Assembly: GCA_964017195.1 (NCBI GenBank)
Contig: OZ024895.1
Location: forward strand, 34,501,834 to 34,565,833
Direction: 5' to 3'
DNA from: Siderastrea radians
Taxonomy: Eukaryota > Cnidaria > Anthozoa > Scleractinia > Rhizangiidae
DNA length: 64,000 nucleotides
Position 1 is the first letter of the stretch. Every line of letters starts with the position of its first letter. The notes under the pieces are model-generated. The model had not been told where the DNA came from. It worked only from the letters and a program-made list of their open reading frames with translations, and searched no databases. This document shows, piece after piece, positions 34,833-64,000 of the stretch. A program made the translations under genes and the position numbers.

Positions 34833-35205
34833 CCTTACAAGGTGGTTTAAGTTTTCAGTCTATGGATGAAGTCTGCAAGTGTGAAGTGTGGAATGAGAGC
34901 TACTGAGCATTACCGGCTTTGCTGTGGCACTGCCTGGGTTTGATTCAGGTTTTGCTGTTCACGGTTGCCGTTTGAGTGTGCGATTGAATTCCCAAAGTGT
35001 TACCATCCTATAAAATATTATTCTTCATAAATAATAAATAACTTATTAATAATTTCATTCAGTCAGATGCATGACACTATTAATTACGCTGTACAAGGTG
35101 GCTCTAACTATCCTACTGATCACGTTTGTGCATGAATTCCTGAAATGTAACCATTCAATTAAAAGCTACTAAGAAGTTCTTTCCTGTGGTACTCTTTGTG
35201 CTCTA
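34833..35205 (+). repeat. Dispersed ~110-bp repeat, two separated units
   Basis: Units at about 34833-34960 and 35085-35205 match the family at 11637 and 20045 (ACAAGGTGGTTTAAGTTTTC; AACCATTCAATTAAAAGCTA; TTCTTTCCTGTGGT), separated by AT-rich DNA. Positions 35206-35911 show no gene until the LHFPL start. Confidence 0.65.
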
Positions 35206-35911
35206 ATTTTTCCGAACTGGATATTTAAATACATTTACGCTTTTATTTTGTTTGAGATATTTAAGGGTTAACTGGCAATAACCGTCCCGTGATGGTCGTG
35301 GTAGGTAGTACGTCATTATAAGAAAGCTATTTCTTTTCAGTCTTTCGTCGGAAATACAATGCTGACAAAGGTCTGATCCGTCTATCATTACCTGTTTATC
35401 AGCAAAGCTAAACTGATATCAATGAATGTTTTCACTCTGATTGTTTCAAGAGTTTTTAGCGGCCTTTTTTCTCGTCCACTCAACCTCGAAACGAACAAAA
35501 GTGCTTTCAAAGCACATGTTGCAAAGAGATTAACATAATCGCATTTTGCCCAATGTTGAAGTTCGATTGCCATTTAGTGATTTCGTCAGAAGTGAGATCT
35601 ATGTGAACTGAGCTGATTCAACAGGAAAACAACAAACAAACGAGTTCCGCGGCATCAATTGATGATCAAGAATTGTCACCCTTCTTTGGTAGCAAAAACC
35701 GCAAACAAACTCTATTTCACGGTGTTTGTTCGCGGGCAATTGACTTTTCATTTCGCTCAGAGATGTAAATTGCCGACGATCTTTGGAATTTCCCGCTGTT
35801 TTTAGCCCAAAACAAGCTTCGTAACCCTACGAAGAAGAACGACAAGGCTTCGTAAACAGCTTCTCTCGTAAGGAACGTGTTAATCCGTTGACTGACTCTC
35901 TTACTATCGAA

Positions 35912-38900
35912 ATGTGCCATAATTTGACAACAACGGGTTTATTTTGGGTTCTGCTGTCGATTATTAGTGCCTTGTTGGCTTGCACGGGATATTTTCTTCC
36001 CTACTGGGTACAAGGAAAGATTTACAACTCGACCGTGTACTTGGGTGTTTTTCGTCGCTGTAACTTCTTGATAAAAGGCGAGGATGGTCTCTCATATCTA
36101 AAGAAAGCTTGTGGCAGGTATGCAAGTTTTCAAGACATTCCATCAGAGGCATGGAGAGCTAGTACAGTGATGATTGGAATCGGCTGTGGGCTCCTTCTTC
36201 TTGTCGCCTTAACAGCTGTGTTTTCATGCTGTTGCAAAGACATTGTTACGAAGACTTCAGCTCGTGTTGGAGGCGCCTTTCAATTTCTCGCTGGTAAGTA
36301 AAATTACGTTTTCGTGTCATTTTAATTTAGCCAATTCGCAAACATAGATGTGCTTAATTTCATTTAATTAAAAAGGTAGCAAAGTACTTATAGATCACTT
36401 ATTCTGTGCCTAATAGCTCTTGAGCAAAACACCTTTTCGGTGTTATATATGAACCGATGCTTGGTTTCCTGATTGATTTTCGTTCTGGGAATTATAAACG
36501 CGTTCTTAATCTACCGACAACGAGATATGTCTTATCTACTGGCAAGAATCATTTGATAGTGTTCCATTGAAAATCCATGCGCACAATAAGCTTTCAGCCT
36601 AATACCTGTTTGTCTTTGAAGTGTTCATGACATGAGATTTAAATCTTGTCAGACATCGAGTCATAAAATAAACACGAAAATGTTTTCCTAAACAAGCAAA
36701 AGCAAATACCACAGAATAGTAATTATCTGGTTTAAAACGTTTCACTAAAAATTTTGCTTCTTGTAAAAATCGAACAGTGATGTCTACAGTGTGGTATGGA
36801 ATCTACTGAGCAGTTCTTTCTCGAGTTTCTGTTTGCTTTTATTGCCGTTTGCTGCCTGACTGATGAACTTGGCATTTTTTTTTACCAGTTGTTGAACTTA
36901 TTACACTAAGAACGGAAATGTTTAATCTTCTCATTTCTAATATTATGCTCCCCTTCAAACTTTCAGTAAATTAATTAAATGTTAAGTTTTAACAAAGTGA
37001 ACTACAAATTACATAAATTTGGAAAGGATATTAATTCCGCGTTCTGTAATCTACCGCCCTGTTTCTTTTAATTTGGAAGAAGGTCACAACCATATGAAAA
37101 ACTCTTAAATTATTTGGGTATTAATTCACAGAGATACTGGCAAAGAATTGATCTTACATTTAAGCAAAACAAATGTTCCTAATACCGATGGTTTATAGTT
37201 GAGTAGATCGCTTCAACGATGCAACAGACATTTTACTTCATTGGTGAGTTATGAATAAAATGCGAGCACAATCTAGTGAGGTCAATCACTTAACCACAAA
37301 AAGTGCCCTTTGCCGTTTTGGAAATCGACACGCATTGTTTTTCGAACAAAAGTGTGTTTTCCGGTTTTGAAGTTTTATGTGCGGTTTTTATTGTCTCCAA
37401 AACGAAGATTTAGATCGAATACACAAGTAGTATGCTGTGAATATAAATGCCGTGTCCGGCTTAAACGACTTGGAATGCAACCGATGAACTAATGCCCATT
37501 GAATTTAATACCTGCCGCCTTGAAACAGTTTGATGTCAAGAAGAATATGCTAAATATTGACTTCACTCTTTGCTAAAATATCCAAACTGTTCCTACAACA
37601 TTCCACAAAACAATTTCTGAATAACTAGCATAGCTGAGAGTTAGCAGTAATTAGTTTGTCCCAGCCCTCTCCTCAGAAAATTTCCGCCTTTTCAAGTGAT
37701 CTTTTGCCTCGAGGGCAATTTTTATGATTGGATTTTTATTAAGGAAAAACTCTTGTTAGAAACTCTTTTAAATTATAAAACGTCTACGCTACGACAATTC
37801 TTGGCTTGCGTAAACAAGGTGTAATTTTAGAATGGTCGGACGAAATCTTAGTAAATTTCCTGAAAGCATCGTTTATTTCAGAACCGTTCACGAAGACATT
37901 TGCCGCACGACATTACTAACTCTTTAAGTCCCAACAGTGACAATCATCTAATTTCTCCTCACAATATCACTACTTGTTCAAACATACAGGTCACGAGAAT
38001 GAAGGAGATGATCATTAACATAAGATGTCTTGATTTTTATGCAAGTTCTCCCAACTATAGTGAGGAGAAAATGCATGCTGATATTGGGGATTAAAGGGTT
38101 AATACGTGAATCTGATTGGCTATGTGGTTGTAAGCTCGAGGTTTGTATCGGCTATTAGAGTATGACAAAAAAAGTCAACGATCGCTAAAGCTATAAGAAT
38201 TATTATCAGAAATCAGTCAGTCCTTTGAGCTTTTGTCAATGAAAGTTGAAAACTGGAATTGAAAAATGGAATTTCTAAGCCCTCGGCCTCATTGCTCTTG
38301 ATTAGCGTTATCAATGACCAACAAACAACTGCAGGGAGAAATACTGAGGCAGTGGATGTTGGAGGCGGTTAGCTGAAGACACTCATGTTCGGTTGATCAT
38401 TTTAATGATTTTTTGTTGGGAGAATCAGCAGTATAAGGAAACATTGTACTATTAAATACAAGTATTTAGAGAGGAAATTAAAGTAGTGCATGCCAACACG
38501 CAAAGATTTGAGTTAATTCAATTAGTTTTAATCAGCTTATAATAGTTTTTTCGTCTTAAAAAGTTAAGTCAAGCTTTAAAAGGGGAACGAGGTATGTTTT
38601 GTCAACGTCTACGATCATTAAGACGTGCATTTAAACTGAACAGCGGGTAGATTGTTGCTAAAAATGTAGCAAACTAACGCAACTGTAAAAGCCTGTGGTT
38701 GTCAAAATTAAACAGATTGAAATCCATTGTAGAGTGTGAAAAGTATGCCTTTTTTTTTGTTGGCAGGTGTGCCACCTGGTCCTTGAAACCCTGACCCTAT
38801 TTCAGACCAACAAATGAAATTTTCCAATGCCCGTTTTTAGACCTCCAAAATCCATACCCATTTCATGCATAATCTGTAAAATCCATATCCATTTTCAGAC

Positions 38901-39590
38901 CTGATCTGTAAAATCTACACCCATAGACTGCTAGCAGTCCCTTTCTGGATAGTCAAGAGGGCGAGCGAAACAGCTGAGAGCGCGAGCTATCAACAGCGCT
39001 GCTCCAGGTTCCGGCTTTTTTGCGGTTCCGGCTATTTCGCGCACCCTCTCGACTATCCAGAAAGTGACTACTAGCAATCTAACACACCCATTTTTAGACT
39101 TTCAGTCCAAAATGGTTAAAATGCATACCCATTTCCCGACCAAAACGGCTCAAACACCATACCCTTTGGGGTGGCAGGCATCTATATAGCTGATACAAGA
39201 GGGTGCCTTCCGGATGTGGCCCCAGCCTTACAAGTTTTATGTATAAAACAACTAACACTGCTTCGGCTAACAGATCTTCGGACGTCATTTTTACGTTACT
39301 TTCTCTGCCCAATTAACTGATACTGGCTCTGTTTTGCAGGTTTTTTTCTTGCGATATCCTGTGGTATCTACCCTTCTGGCTGGGGAAGTGTTGAATTCAA
39401 GCAAGCTTGTGGGAACGAAGCTAATTTTTACAAGCTGGGACACTGCAAATTAAGCTGGGCTTTCTTTATATTTGTGGCAGGCACCGGATCAGCCTTCATT
39501 TGCGCAGCTCTGTCAACGCGAGCGGGCAAAAAGAGAGAACCTATGTATTCAAGGACTAGCATAGAGAGATCAAACAGTTTTTTGGTGTAA
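35912..39590 (+). CDS. LHFPL2-like tetraspan membrane protein
   Basis: Two exons, 35912-36293 and 39340-39590 (TAA), join in phase 1 to give 210 residues; human LHFPL2 is 228. The start ATG (MCHNL) was chosen because a LHFPL2 protein also begins MCH and TM1 follows at once. There are four hydrophobic segments: about residues 8-32, 88-113, 118-143 (across the splice) and 166-187. The first extracellular loop carries W..GK and paired cysteines; the second has YPSGWGS, ACG and a GHCKLSWAF motif matching the YPAGWG...C.LGWAF pattern of the family (L_HMGIC_fpl). The tail is short, basic and serine-rich. Family members are plasma-membrane tetraspans, some acting as partners of channels or cadherins; this one's function is not predictable. 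Intron 1 is 3 kb and carries mobile DNA. Confidence 0.9.
37913..38102. mobile_element. CCCTTTAAGTCCC MITE (TTAA target), copy 2, inverted
   Basis: Runs from TTACTAACTCTTTAAGTCCC to GGGGATTAAAGGGTTAA in the opposite orientation to copy 1, with landmarks CACTACTTGTTCAAACATAC and AAGTTCTCCCAACTA. It lies in the LHFPL intron. Confidence 0.8.
38765..39180. mobile_element. Element with ~32-bp-spaced CCATACCCATTT motif array, split by a nested MITE
   Basis: A word like CCATACCCATTTCAGACC recurs with its ACCC near 38794, 38829, 38856, 38887, 38919, 39086, 39127 and 39161. After removing the nested 132-bp element and its 8-bp TSD, steps average about 32 bp. The ends are only roughly inverse (TGCCACCTGGTCC against GGGGTGGCA), so the boundaries are approximate. 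It lies in the LHFPL intron. Confidence 0.6.
38937..39068. mobile_element. 132-bp nested MITE with 8-bp TSD
   Basis: The ends GTCCCTTTCTGGATAGTC and GACTATCCAGAAAGTGAC are inverse. The flanks TGCTAGCA (38929-38936) and TACTAGCA (39069-39076) differ by one base. An 8-bp TSD is hAT-like. It interrupts the motif-array element. Confidence 0.8.
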
Positions 39591-39827
39591 TAAAAAAGAT
39601 AGATTCCTTGCTGGTCAAGGAAGCAACTACGTGACCCGTACGTCAACATGCCTGTATTTTGGGGACAGTTCCCACGGCCTACGGCTAATTTGATTGGCTC
39701 CTTCATATCGGATTACCGGTACTCGACGATAGTCAGCGACCTTGCGTCCTGCAGGCTTCCGAAAGTAAAATTTGCATGGTTTTGTTTACGTTGTAAGCTG
39801 GTTCTCAAAAACTGATAGCTGTCACCA

Positions 39828-39905
39828 GCCTAGTACCCAGGCGTCCTCTTCCTTCTCACTCAACTTGGTGCGAAATTTCCGTCTCATTCGTTGACGCCAT
39901 GACAT
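39828..39905. mobile_element. Half-copy of the 147-bp palindrome family
   Basis: AGCCTAGTACCCAGGCGTCC followed by CTTGGTGCGAAATTTC matches one arm of 16691-16837. The other arm is missing. The stretch from 39906 to 40650 shows nothing recognisable. Confidence 0.75.
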
Positions 39906-40654
39906 TCATCCTCGGAAACCCAGAGCAGATATATAATGGGGCGAGCAGTAGTGTAGCACCTCTCAAAAGCTTGTATTTTCATTGGACCTCTATATGTAGC
40001 AGCTCTATTGTTTTTGCGCGTCGTTCTTTGTTTCTTTTGTTTGTTCTATTGTTTAGCGGACCAATCGTGGAAGACCTTACGACAGCTGCGGGCCCTTTCC
40101 GACTTTCCCTCGACCCAATATCTGCCCCTGGGTCGGTATTAGTCTGGTTTGTCACCTTTCTTGTTCATTAATATAAATAAGACTACTCGTCTGCGTTTCC
40201 TATGGGCGATTCGGCCCGTCTGTCTACATCTCTGGTTCATCATGTTTTCGTTCATAGAAATCTCGGCATCAATTGTGTTACAGTGTAACTGTTCGTAAAG
40301 GTTACTTAGCATGGTCACGATTGGTTTTGGGTTTTCTCCTGATGGTTAAAAAAGCTTGTTTGCTGATTGTACAAATACGGCAGTACTACACTATTCTAAG
40401 AGTGAGCTAACCACCGAATTCAGCCAGCGGCCTCAAAACAAACAACTATTTTCGAGTTCAATTAAAAAACGTTTTAAGACTCCATAAATGAAATGATCAA
40501 ACATCAATCACAAAGGCAACAAATATTGAACGTTACGGTTCTTGTGTTCTCTAATCCGATCTTATAATGATAAAACAGTGTAATAAAGTTGCAAATTTCG
40601 AACGTTTCCAATGAATTTTATAAATCCAATTTCCTTGTGTGCATGTCCATTGTT

Positions 40655-40655
40655 T

Positions 40656-40692
<37 letters not shown>
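40655..40692 (+). repeat. (TTG)n microsatellite
   Basis: About twelve TTG repeats. The polyglutamine frame on the minus strand is an artefact. Confidence 0.9.
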
Positions 40693-40852
40693 ATGGCTGA
40701 CTGGCTACTTCTTATATATTTAAAAAGAGCACAAAGAAAAATCTCTGTACTAGCTGGGCAATTAAGGTACGTCGACAACAAGATTTAGCAATCTTGTCGT
40801 TGCTTCATTGGTTACAAGCAGGACAAGGGCTTCATTGGTTACAAGCAGGACA

Positions 40853-41829
40853 ATAACAGTGCAGTGCATGCAATTTGTGTGAACAATGAGGAAATTAAAA
40901 CAGTAGATAATCTCAAGCTCTTAGGTGTTACAATAGATTCCAAACTTAACTTTACTGATCACATAAGCTCAATTTGTAAGAAGGCAAGTCAAAGAATCGG
41001 CGTTCTCAGGAGACTTAGACACTTAATTCCAACAAAGGCTATTAAAGCTAGTACGATTTAAATCAACGATCTTACCGTACCTTACGTATTGCCAATTAGT
41101 CTGGCATTTTTGTAAATCAAGTGATGCGTGAAAACTAGAAAGACTGCAAGAAAGAGGACTGAGGGCAGTGTACAGAGACAAGCATGAAAGTTATTCACAA
41201 TTACTAAAGAGGGCTGAGCTGCCAACGCTGATGAACAGGCGCTTGCAGGATGTCTGCATCCTTATGTACAAAGTGAAGTACAAACTATGTCCAACTTATT
41301 ACATCAGTATTATTTTTAATGATCATAATTCTTCCTACTTTTTAAGACAACCAGACTTCTCCATTCCTTGTTATAATACTGTGACATATGGTAGCATTCT
41401 TTGCGTTATCTTGAGCCTAGGTTATGGGGAAAATTATCTTCAGATGTTAGATCGGCAAAAAATCTAAATACTCTTAAAAATAAGATTCGAAATGTGATGT
41501 AAGTTCACTGGTGAATGATGGATGCAAGGGCTGCTCCCTCGGCTCATCATAACTGTTTGATTTTATCACTTTTTGCATTAACTTTTTAGTGATTACTTTT
41601 CGATTATTATGCGACTATTATTCGATTATCAGATTATCAGATTAGAATTAGCAACTACTAGTTTATTAGATTAGTATCAGTTTCTTTAATAGTTCTATTA
41701 CATTTTTGTTTCTATCTTAAGTTTTGTATATTGTTATTTTGTGTCCCCTAATTAGTAGGGGATTATCCCAAGCTACATGGTCTGACACGTAAATAAAGTT
41801 TCTTACTTACTCACTTACGTACTTACTTA
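40853..41829 (+). mobile_element. 5'-truncated LINE with (TTAC)n tail
   Basis: Frames at 40864-41061 and 41168-41467 encode the post-palm part of a CR1/L2/Jockey-like reverse transcriptase (NLKLLGVTIDSKLNFTDHIS, GVLRRLRHLIP, LQERGLRAVY-like context, RAELPTLMNRRLQDVCILMY). A frame shift occurs between the two. The element ends GTAAATAAAG followed by TTAC repeats. A 23-bp word, CTTCATTGGTTACAAGCAGG plus ACA, is duplicated just upstream. Confidence 0.85.
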
Positions 41830-43034
41830 TTACACTTGTGGAGCAGTTCTACCCTATTTTTACTTTTAGAGCTACTTTAAAAGTTCAACATACAAAAATC
41901 CTTGCTAAACGCCATTTAATCATTGCGTCCCTTTTACTATACTAATACTCTGAAGGGGACACACTAAGCCCTCACTAGCCTTTTCTATGAGTTTTAGTTC
42001 ATGTAATAATTGCAAATGTCCCTTTTTCCCTTTACGTAAAACGTCAAAAAGTAACCCATCAGCACAAAGTTAGACTGCAAATATGGACGATATATATACA
42101 GGAGCACCAAATTTGCAACAATTTGAACGTCAACAAGGTGCGTAATAACGCGCGGTCTTAGAACGTATGTACGGTCTGGAACACGTGGGAATAGGATGAG
42201 TGGTTTGGTGAGAGATATACGCCCTGTGCAAGGCTCGAACACGAGCATCCACGCTTTCGGCGCTCCGCCTCTTACGAGTGTCCGCGCTTTTACCGACTCG
42301 CAGCATCTTCTCGAGTTTTGAGAGACTGAAGAAATCGACTCTTTTCCAGTCTACAAACAATATAGCTGCGAACGTGTTTGAGTCAGATTCACGAAATTAG
42401 CCTTGAAGATTCCAAAGATTTCCGAAGATGACCCAACAGCTTCCAAAGATGTTCGAAGATTGCCAAGGTCGAGGCGAAGACTTTCATAATGACGTTCGCT
42501 GAATACGGATCGAGAGCCAGTTTTATAATAAGGTCATTCTGTGTGGAAAACTCAGTTGTAATATACGGTTAGAGGGCCTTTCAGGAGATATTGTTTTATT
42601 GTTTTCTCTCACATTAGCTGGATTGCACTCAGGGGCTTATTTTAGATTTACTAGCCAAAAATTGTGGAGAGGGGACAAAGACGGCAATTGCTTGGAAAGT
42701 GGATAAAGAGGAGAAACATGAAAAAATATTCAACAAGTAGTAAATGCCAACAATATTATACGGGGTTGGGGAAAGGGATAGAAGGGTAAAAGAAGTAGTA
42801 ACTTAGGAACTCCTTGTCCCCCACATCTGTGTCAGGCATGAGAAATTATTGCGTATGGATGTAATCAGTTTTACAGACCTGCGCACCATTCTTTACCCTA
42901 GAAGCTTTGGGCTAAGTTAACTGTGCATGCACACAAGAGAAGTGTAGAGAAGCGTTAATTTTCTCGGGTCGAGAACAGTGACCTGCGCGCGTAAAAGTTG
43001 GTACATGTAAGTATTGTAAATAGCTTGCAACATA
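41830..43034. other. Intergenic, no gene seen
   Basis: Contains a CTTCCAAAGATGTTCGAAGA-type low-complexity patch near 42410-42480 (similar words near 19390-19430) and a B-box-like GTTCGAGCC on the minus strand near 42235 that could be SINE debris. No exons recognised. Confidence 0.5.
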
Positions 43035-43844
43035 ACCGTATTTTCTCGATTAAACGCCGGGTTCAAATAAACGCCGGGTCTACAGAGTCGAGTTTAAATT
43101 AAGGGCCCCCGGCGTTTATTCGGGGCCCCCGCGTTTATTTAAGGTCCAGGCGTTTATTCGAGATGGGTATATTGAATCAGGATTTTTTTGTCAAAACTGC
43201 GTATTAGTTCTCTTTTTACCATTTTATAAGACTTTATGCACTGATACTCAAACCACACTACCTTTCACAATTGTACTTCTAACCAAAACAGATAAAACAA
43301 GCGACGTATTACGTATGGTGTCAATCTTTTTTAAATCATGGTAACTATTCTGCAGGCTTGTCCATCAAGCGAGGATCACCTCGAGGGTCTCTCCAGTAGT
43401 TTCTTGAATCAGTTCCATAATTTTGCCTTTCTCAGAACTGATGGAGCATGAATCTCGCTATCACCTTGTTCCAGATTGCTGGCACAGTACTTTTGCTGTC
43501 GCGCAGTTGCCGATACACTTCTTCAGTGTTTCATAGAGAAATGTAACGAAGAGAAGAGTTCAACACTGTTCCTGTCAGTGATGTTTTTTTTTAATAATGA
43601 CTCAACTAGCCTCACTGAGATGAGACAAAGTTGGTGACATTGTTTCACATTTTTCAACTATTTTGTTCCAAGTTGGTTCTTAATTCAGTAATCCTCCAGT
43701 ACTGAAGACAAAAAAGGATGGCTGAAAAATGCATGTAATAAATAAACGCTGGGCCCCGAATAAGCGCCGGGTTCGTATAAACGCCAGGTCTACGAGGGCG
43801 AGTTTTAAATAAACGCCCCCGGCGTTTAATCGAGAAAATACGGT
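43035..43844. mobile_element. 810-bp DNA element with 24-bp perfect terminal inverted repeats
   Basis: The ends are ACCGTATTTTCTCGATTAAA plus CGCC and the exact inverse. Sub-terminal GGCGTTTATTCG / AAACGCCGGGT words repeat several times near both ends. A CCGTATTT-tipped relative appears to begin at 63833. No transposase frame was recognised in the middle. Confidence 0.85.
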
Positions 43845-44136
43845 ACCCACTCTCCAGAGAACAGCTTGCCATCACCCAATAGAAAGATAACTAGCTAGTT
43901 TCCACTCTTACCTTGATAGGGGTCCACAGCAGTTATAAATTTACTGGAATTTAATTTGTCTATCCCTCGTACCATCCATATTTTAGCACAAGTAGAACGT
44001 TAATTACAACTTTTCAAACGTAGTAGATGTGACACCTGTTTTCAGAGGAGCTATCTCCCAGGAAGGGGGGGAGGGGGGTAATCTCTCAAGTTTTGGGTGA
44101 GGTGTGCTGTTGGGAGGCTGAATACCATCCCCTGCA

Positions 44137-44310
44137 CAATGGAACCTTGATTTAACGAAGTGCCAAGGGACTGGGGAAATTGTTCGTTATATCGAGGATT
44201 CGTTATATCAAGGTTCTTTTCCATACATTACACTATTGTTGGGCTAAAAATATCCTTCGTTATACCGAGGACTTCGTTATATAGAGGTTCATTAAATCAA
44301 GGTTCCACTG
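44137..44310. mobile_element. MITE with GTGGAACCTTGATTTAA ends (pogo/Tigger-like)
   Basis: AATGGAACCTTGATTTAACG and the inverse of CAGTGGAACCTTGATTTAA bound 174 bp that repeats TTCGTTATATCGAGG. The CAGT(A/G)GAACCT tip is typical of Tc1/mariner-pogo ends. No clear TA duplication. The surrounding 43845-45378 shows no exon; TTTATT at 44584 may be the poly(A) signal (AATAAA) of POLR2L. Confidence 0.7.
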
Positions 44311-45378
44311 CACGCGAACATATTTAGTTGCATCTTGGAACCCATTTCTAGAATTTAAAAAAAAAATCCCTACAGTATCCCAGACTCACCAAGGGACTAA
44401 AATTCTGGTTTTAGACTAAATTTCATATCACTGATCAATTTCCCAATGTGACCAAATGATACCCTAATCTAAACTTAAATTCTATTTCTATACCCTATCT
44501 CAGACTAAACTGCTTGACAAGCATATCCAAGCATACAACCATAAACAAAAAGTGAAATACAACTGCATATAACTAAAACGTGTCTTTATTGACATGAGCA
44601 TTGATCCTTGACACTGACCACTTTACCATGAACTATGTACAACAAATGTTCTGCATACTGATACTCTTACAATGGACAAGCAGCTTCATAGTGTTTATTG
44701 CTCGATTAGCAACTTTGGCTCAAGTGCTTTGTTTTTAATAACAATGCATACATGACAAGCAGTGAAATACCGCTAAATACTTCTTGTTGACAATGTGACT
44801 TGAGAACTTTCTACAACATGTTGACCTGTCCATGCAAGATGACTCATTAATACATGTACGTGTACATGTACATTTACGGCATATTTGAAATATGAAGGTT
44901 TTTATAATACAAAAGGGGTGTATAATGCAATTTTGGCATAACATTGAAAAACACTCCATACTTGCCTGCTATTTGCATGCACTGCAGATTTCTTGCCCTT
45001 ACTACATCCTCCATGTTAATTTCATTTTTAGTGAGAAAGGTAATAGTACATTCTAACTTTCTTTCAGCTATACTTTGCACATTCACGTTTTTACATCCTT
45101 CTGTTTCCTCACTTTTCAAGTTACAAACAATTTAAAATGGGAGACATAAAATCAAGAGATAATTCAAAAATAGGTATCAAAATTAATTACATAAAAACTT
45201 CCACAAGTGTGCATGGCAAACGTATAATGCACTTTCACTACTGTCATCAACATCACAGTACACAATTTCCTTCTAAAGACCTCTTGCTTGTAGTTTAATC
45301 TGTAGTTGCAACCTTGTTTCCATTTCTTCAAAGATTAAGAGATTCCATCCAGACTCAATACTCTGAAGACTGTCCAGT

Positions 45379-63246
<17,868 letters not shown>

Positions 63247-63832
63247 GTAACATTTCACCACCTGCATGAGCTTCTGTCTTGTACTGTATTCGTAAGAGAT
63301 AGTCTTGCAACAAAGGAGGTACTTATGACACAAATTTTTTCCTTCTGTTTTTGATAGTTTTATGTGTATAAAAAGCGATTCTAAGCTTTAAACCAGCATC
63401 AAACGTCTCAAACGGCCTTTTTGCAAATGTGACTTAAAAAGTGTTGCCGTGTCGCGCGGCCAAAATGTCGCGTGATTAGCGAATGTTACGTCAATCTGCT
63501 TGATAGCAAAATCAACAGGGCGTCAAAGTGTCATATACATTTAACGTTACCTTGATAAAAATGAACAAATGGCTTCTAAAAATCAGACGATTTGTACTGT
63601 TTGTACTGAAAGATCTGAATGAGCATCAAAGTTGGACTGTTTTATGATTCTAAAATTACAATTAAATAACAAGACTATGAAGATGGCTTCTATAAGTGAC
63701 GTACATGCCCACACAATCACTATAATAATAATATGATTATTTCTGTGTCAAAAAGAATTAGCATTCCTGCTAATTATGGACACTTACATGTACAAGAAGT
63801 TAAAATTATCAGCAAGAATTTAGAAGATTTAC

Positions 63833-64000
63833 CGTATTTACCCGTGTATTAGTCGATCACGTGTATAAGTCGACCCCTATTTTTGAGGGCCAAAACTGAG
63901 TTTCTCTATTTCTGGGTAAGAGTTTTCTTGGAAAATAATCTTGTATTTTTTTAGAATTTTCTTTCAGGTAGTACAGGTATATGAAAAAATCACAGGAAGT
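63833..64000. mobile_element. Start of a CCGTATTT-tipped DNA element, runs off the window
   Basis: ACCGTATTTACCCGTGTATT and repeated AGTCGA(T/C)C words. The tip resembles that of the element at 43035-43844. The other end is not in the window. Confidence 0.45.

Noticed and set aside
40551..40781. Polyglutamine protein on the minus strand
   Set aside because: Created by the (TTG)n microsatellite.

Overview
The window is eukaryotic genomic DNA, AT-rich and intron-dense, with about five protein-coding loci buried in mobile elements. I infer a cnidarian, most likely a stony coral: the conserved genes are clearly metazoan, and many repeat families look like ones I associate with anthozoan genomes. 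That attribution is inference and no alignment was run.

Layout. 1-6803 is intron or upstream DNA of the first gene. It holds a minisatellite that looks like an amplified SINE core, split by a decayed L1/Tx1-like LINE (829-6186) with a 12-bp target-site duplication. 6804-14675 (+) carries the last 13 exons of a multi-pass AAAP-type amino-acid transporter whose 5' end lies outside the window; its 3' end is followed by two degenerate copies of its own tail. 17401-21339 (-) and 26374-31287 (-) are two tandem MPDU1 genes (PQ-loop protein needed for use of dolichol-phosphate-linked sugars) with identical five-exon structure. The downstream copy carries a 4-nt insertion in its last exon that removes the final membrane segments. 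35912-39590 (+) is a two-exon LHFPL2-like tetraspan gene. 45379-46452 (-) is POLR2L (RPABC5/Rpb10), complete with 67 residues. 46881 onward (+) is PCCA, the biotin-carboxylase subunit of mitochondrial propionyl-CoA carboxylase; 16 exons and 438 codons are present and the C-terminal part runs off the window. POLR2L and PCCA are head to head, 428 bp apart.

The genes do not form a pathway; apart from the MPDU1 pair they are unrelated neighbours (transport, ER glycosylation, membrane protein, transcription, mitochondrial metabolism).

Mobile DNA. There are three sizeable LINE copies plus fragments, two kinds of tRNA-derived SINE, several families of small inverted-repeat elements flanked by TTAA (piggyBac-like target choice), 8-bp-TSD elements, foldback palindromes, and a dispersed ~110-bp repeat. 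The most unusual signal is a group of four (perhaps five) otherwise dissimilar inverted-repeat elements (30521-30874, 31390-31820, about 38765-39180, 47674-48085, perhaps 51682-51843). Each carries a short motif repeated at about 32 bp, roughly three helical turns, with divergent spacers. I regard this as the best candidate for something undescribed.
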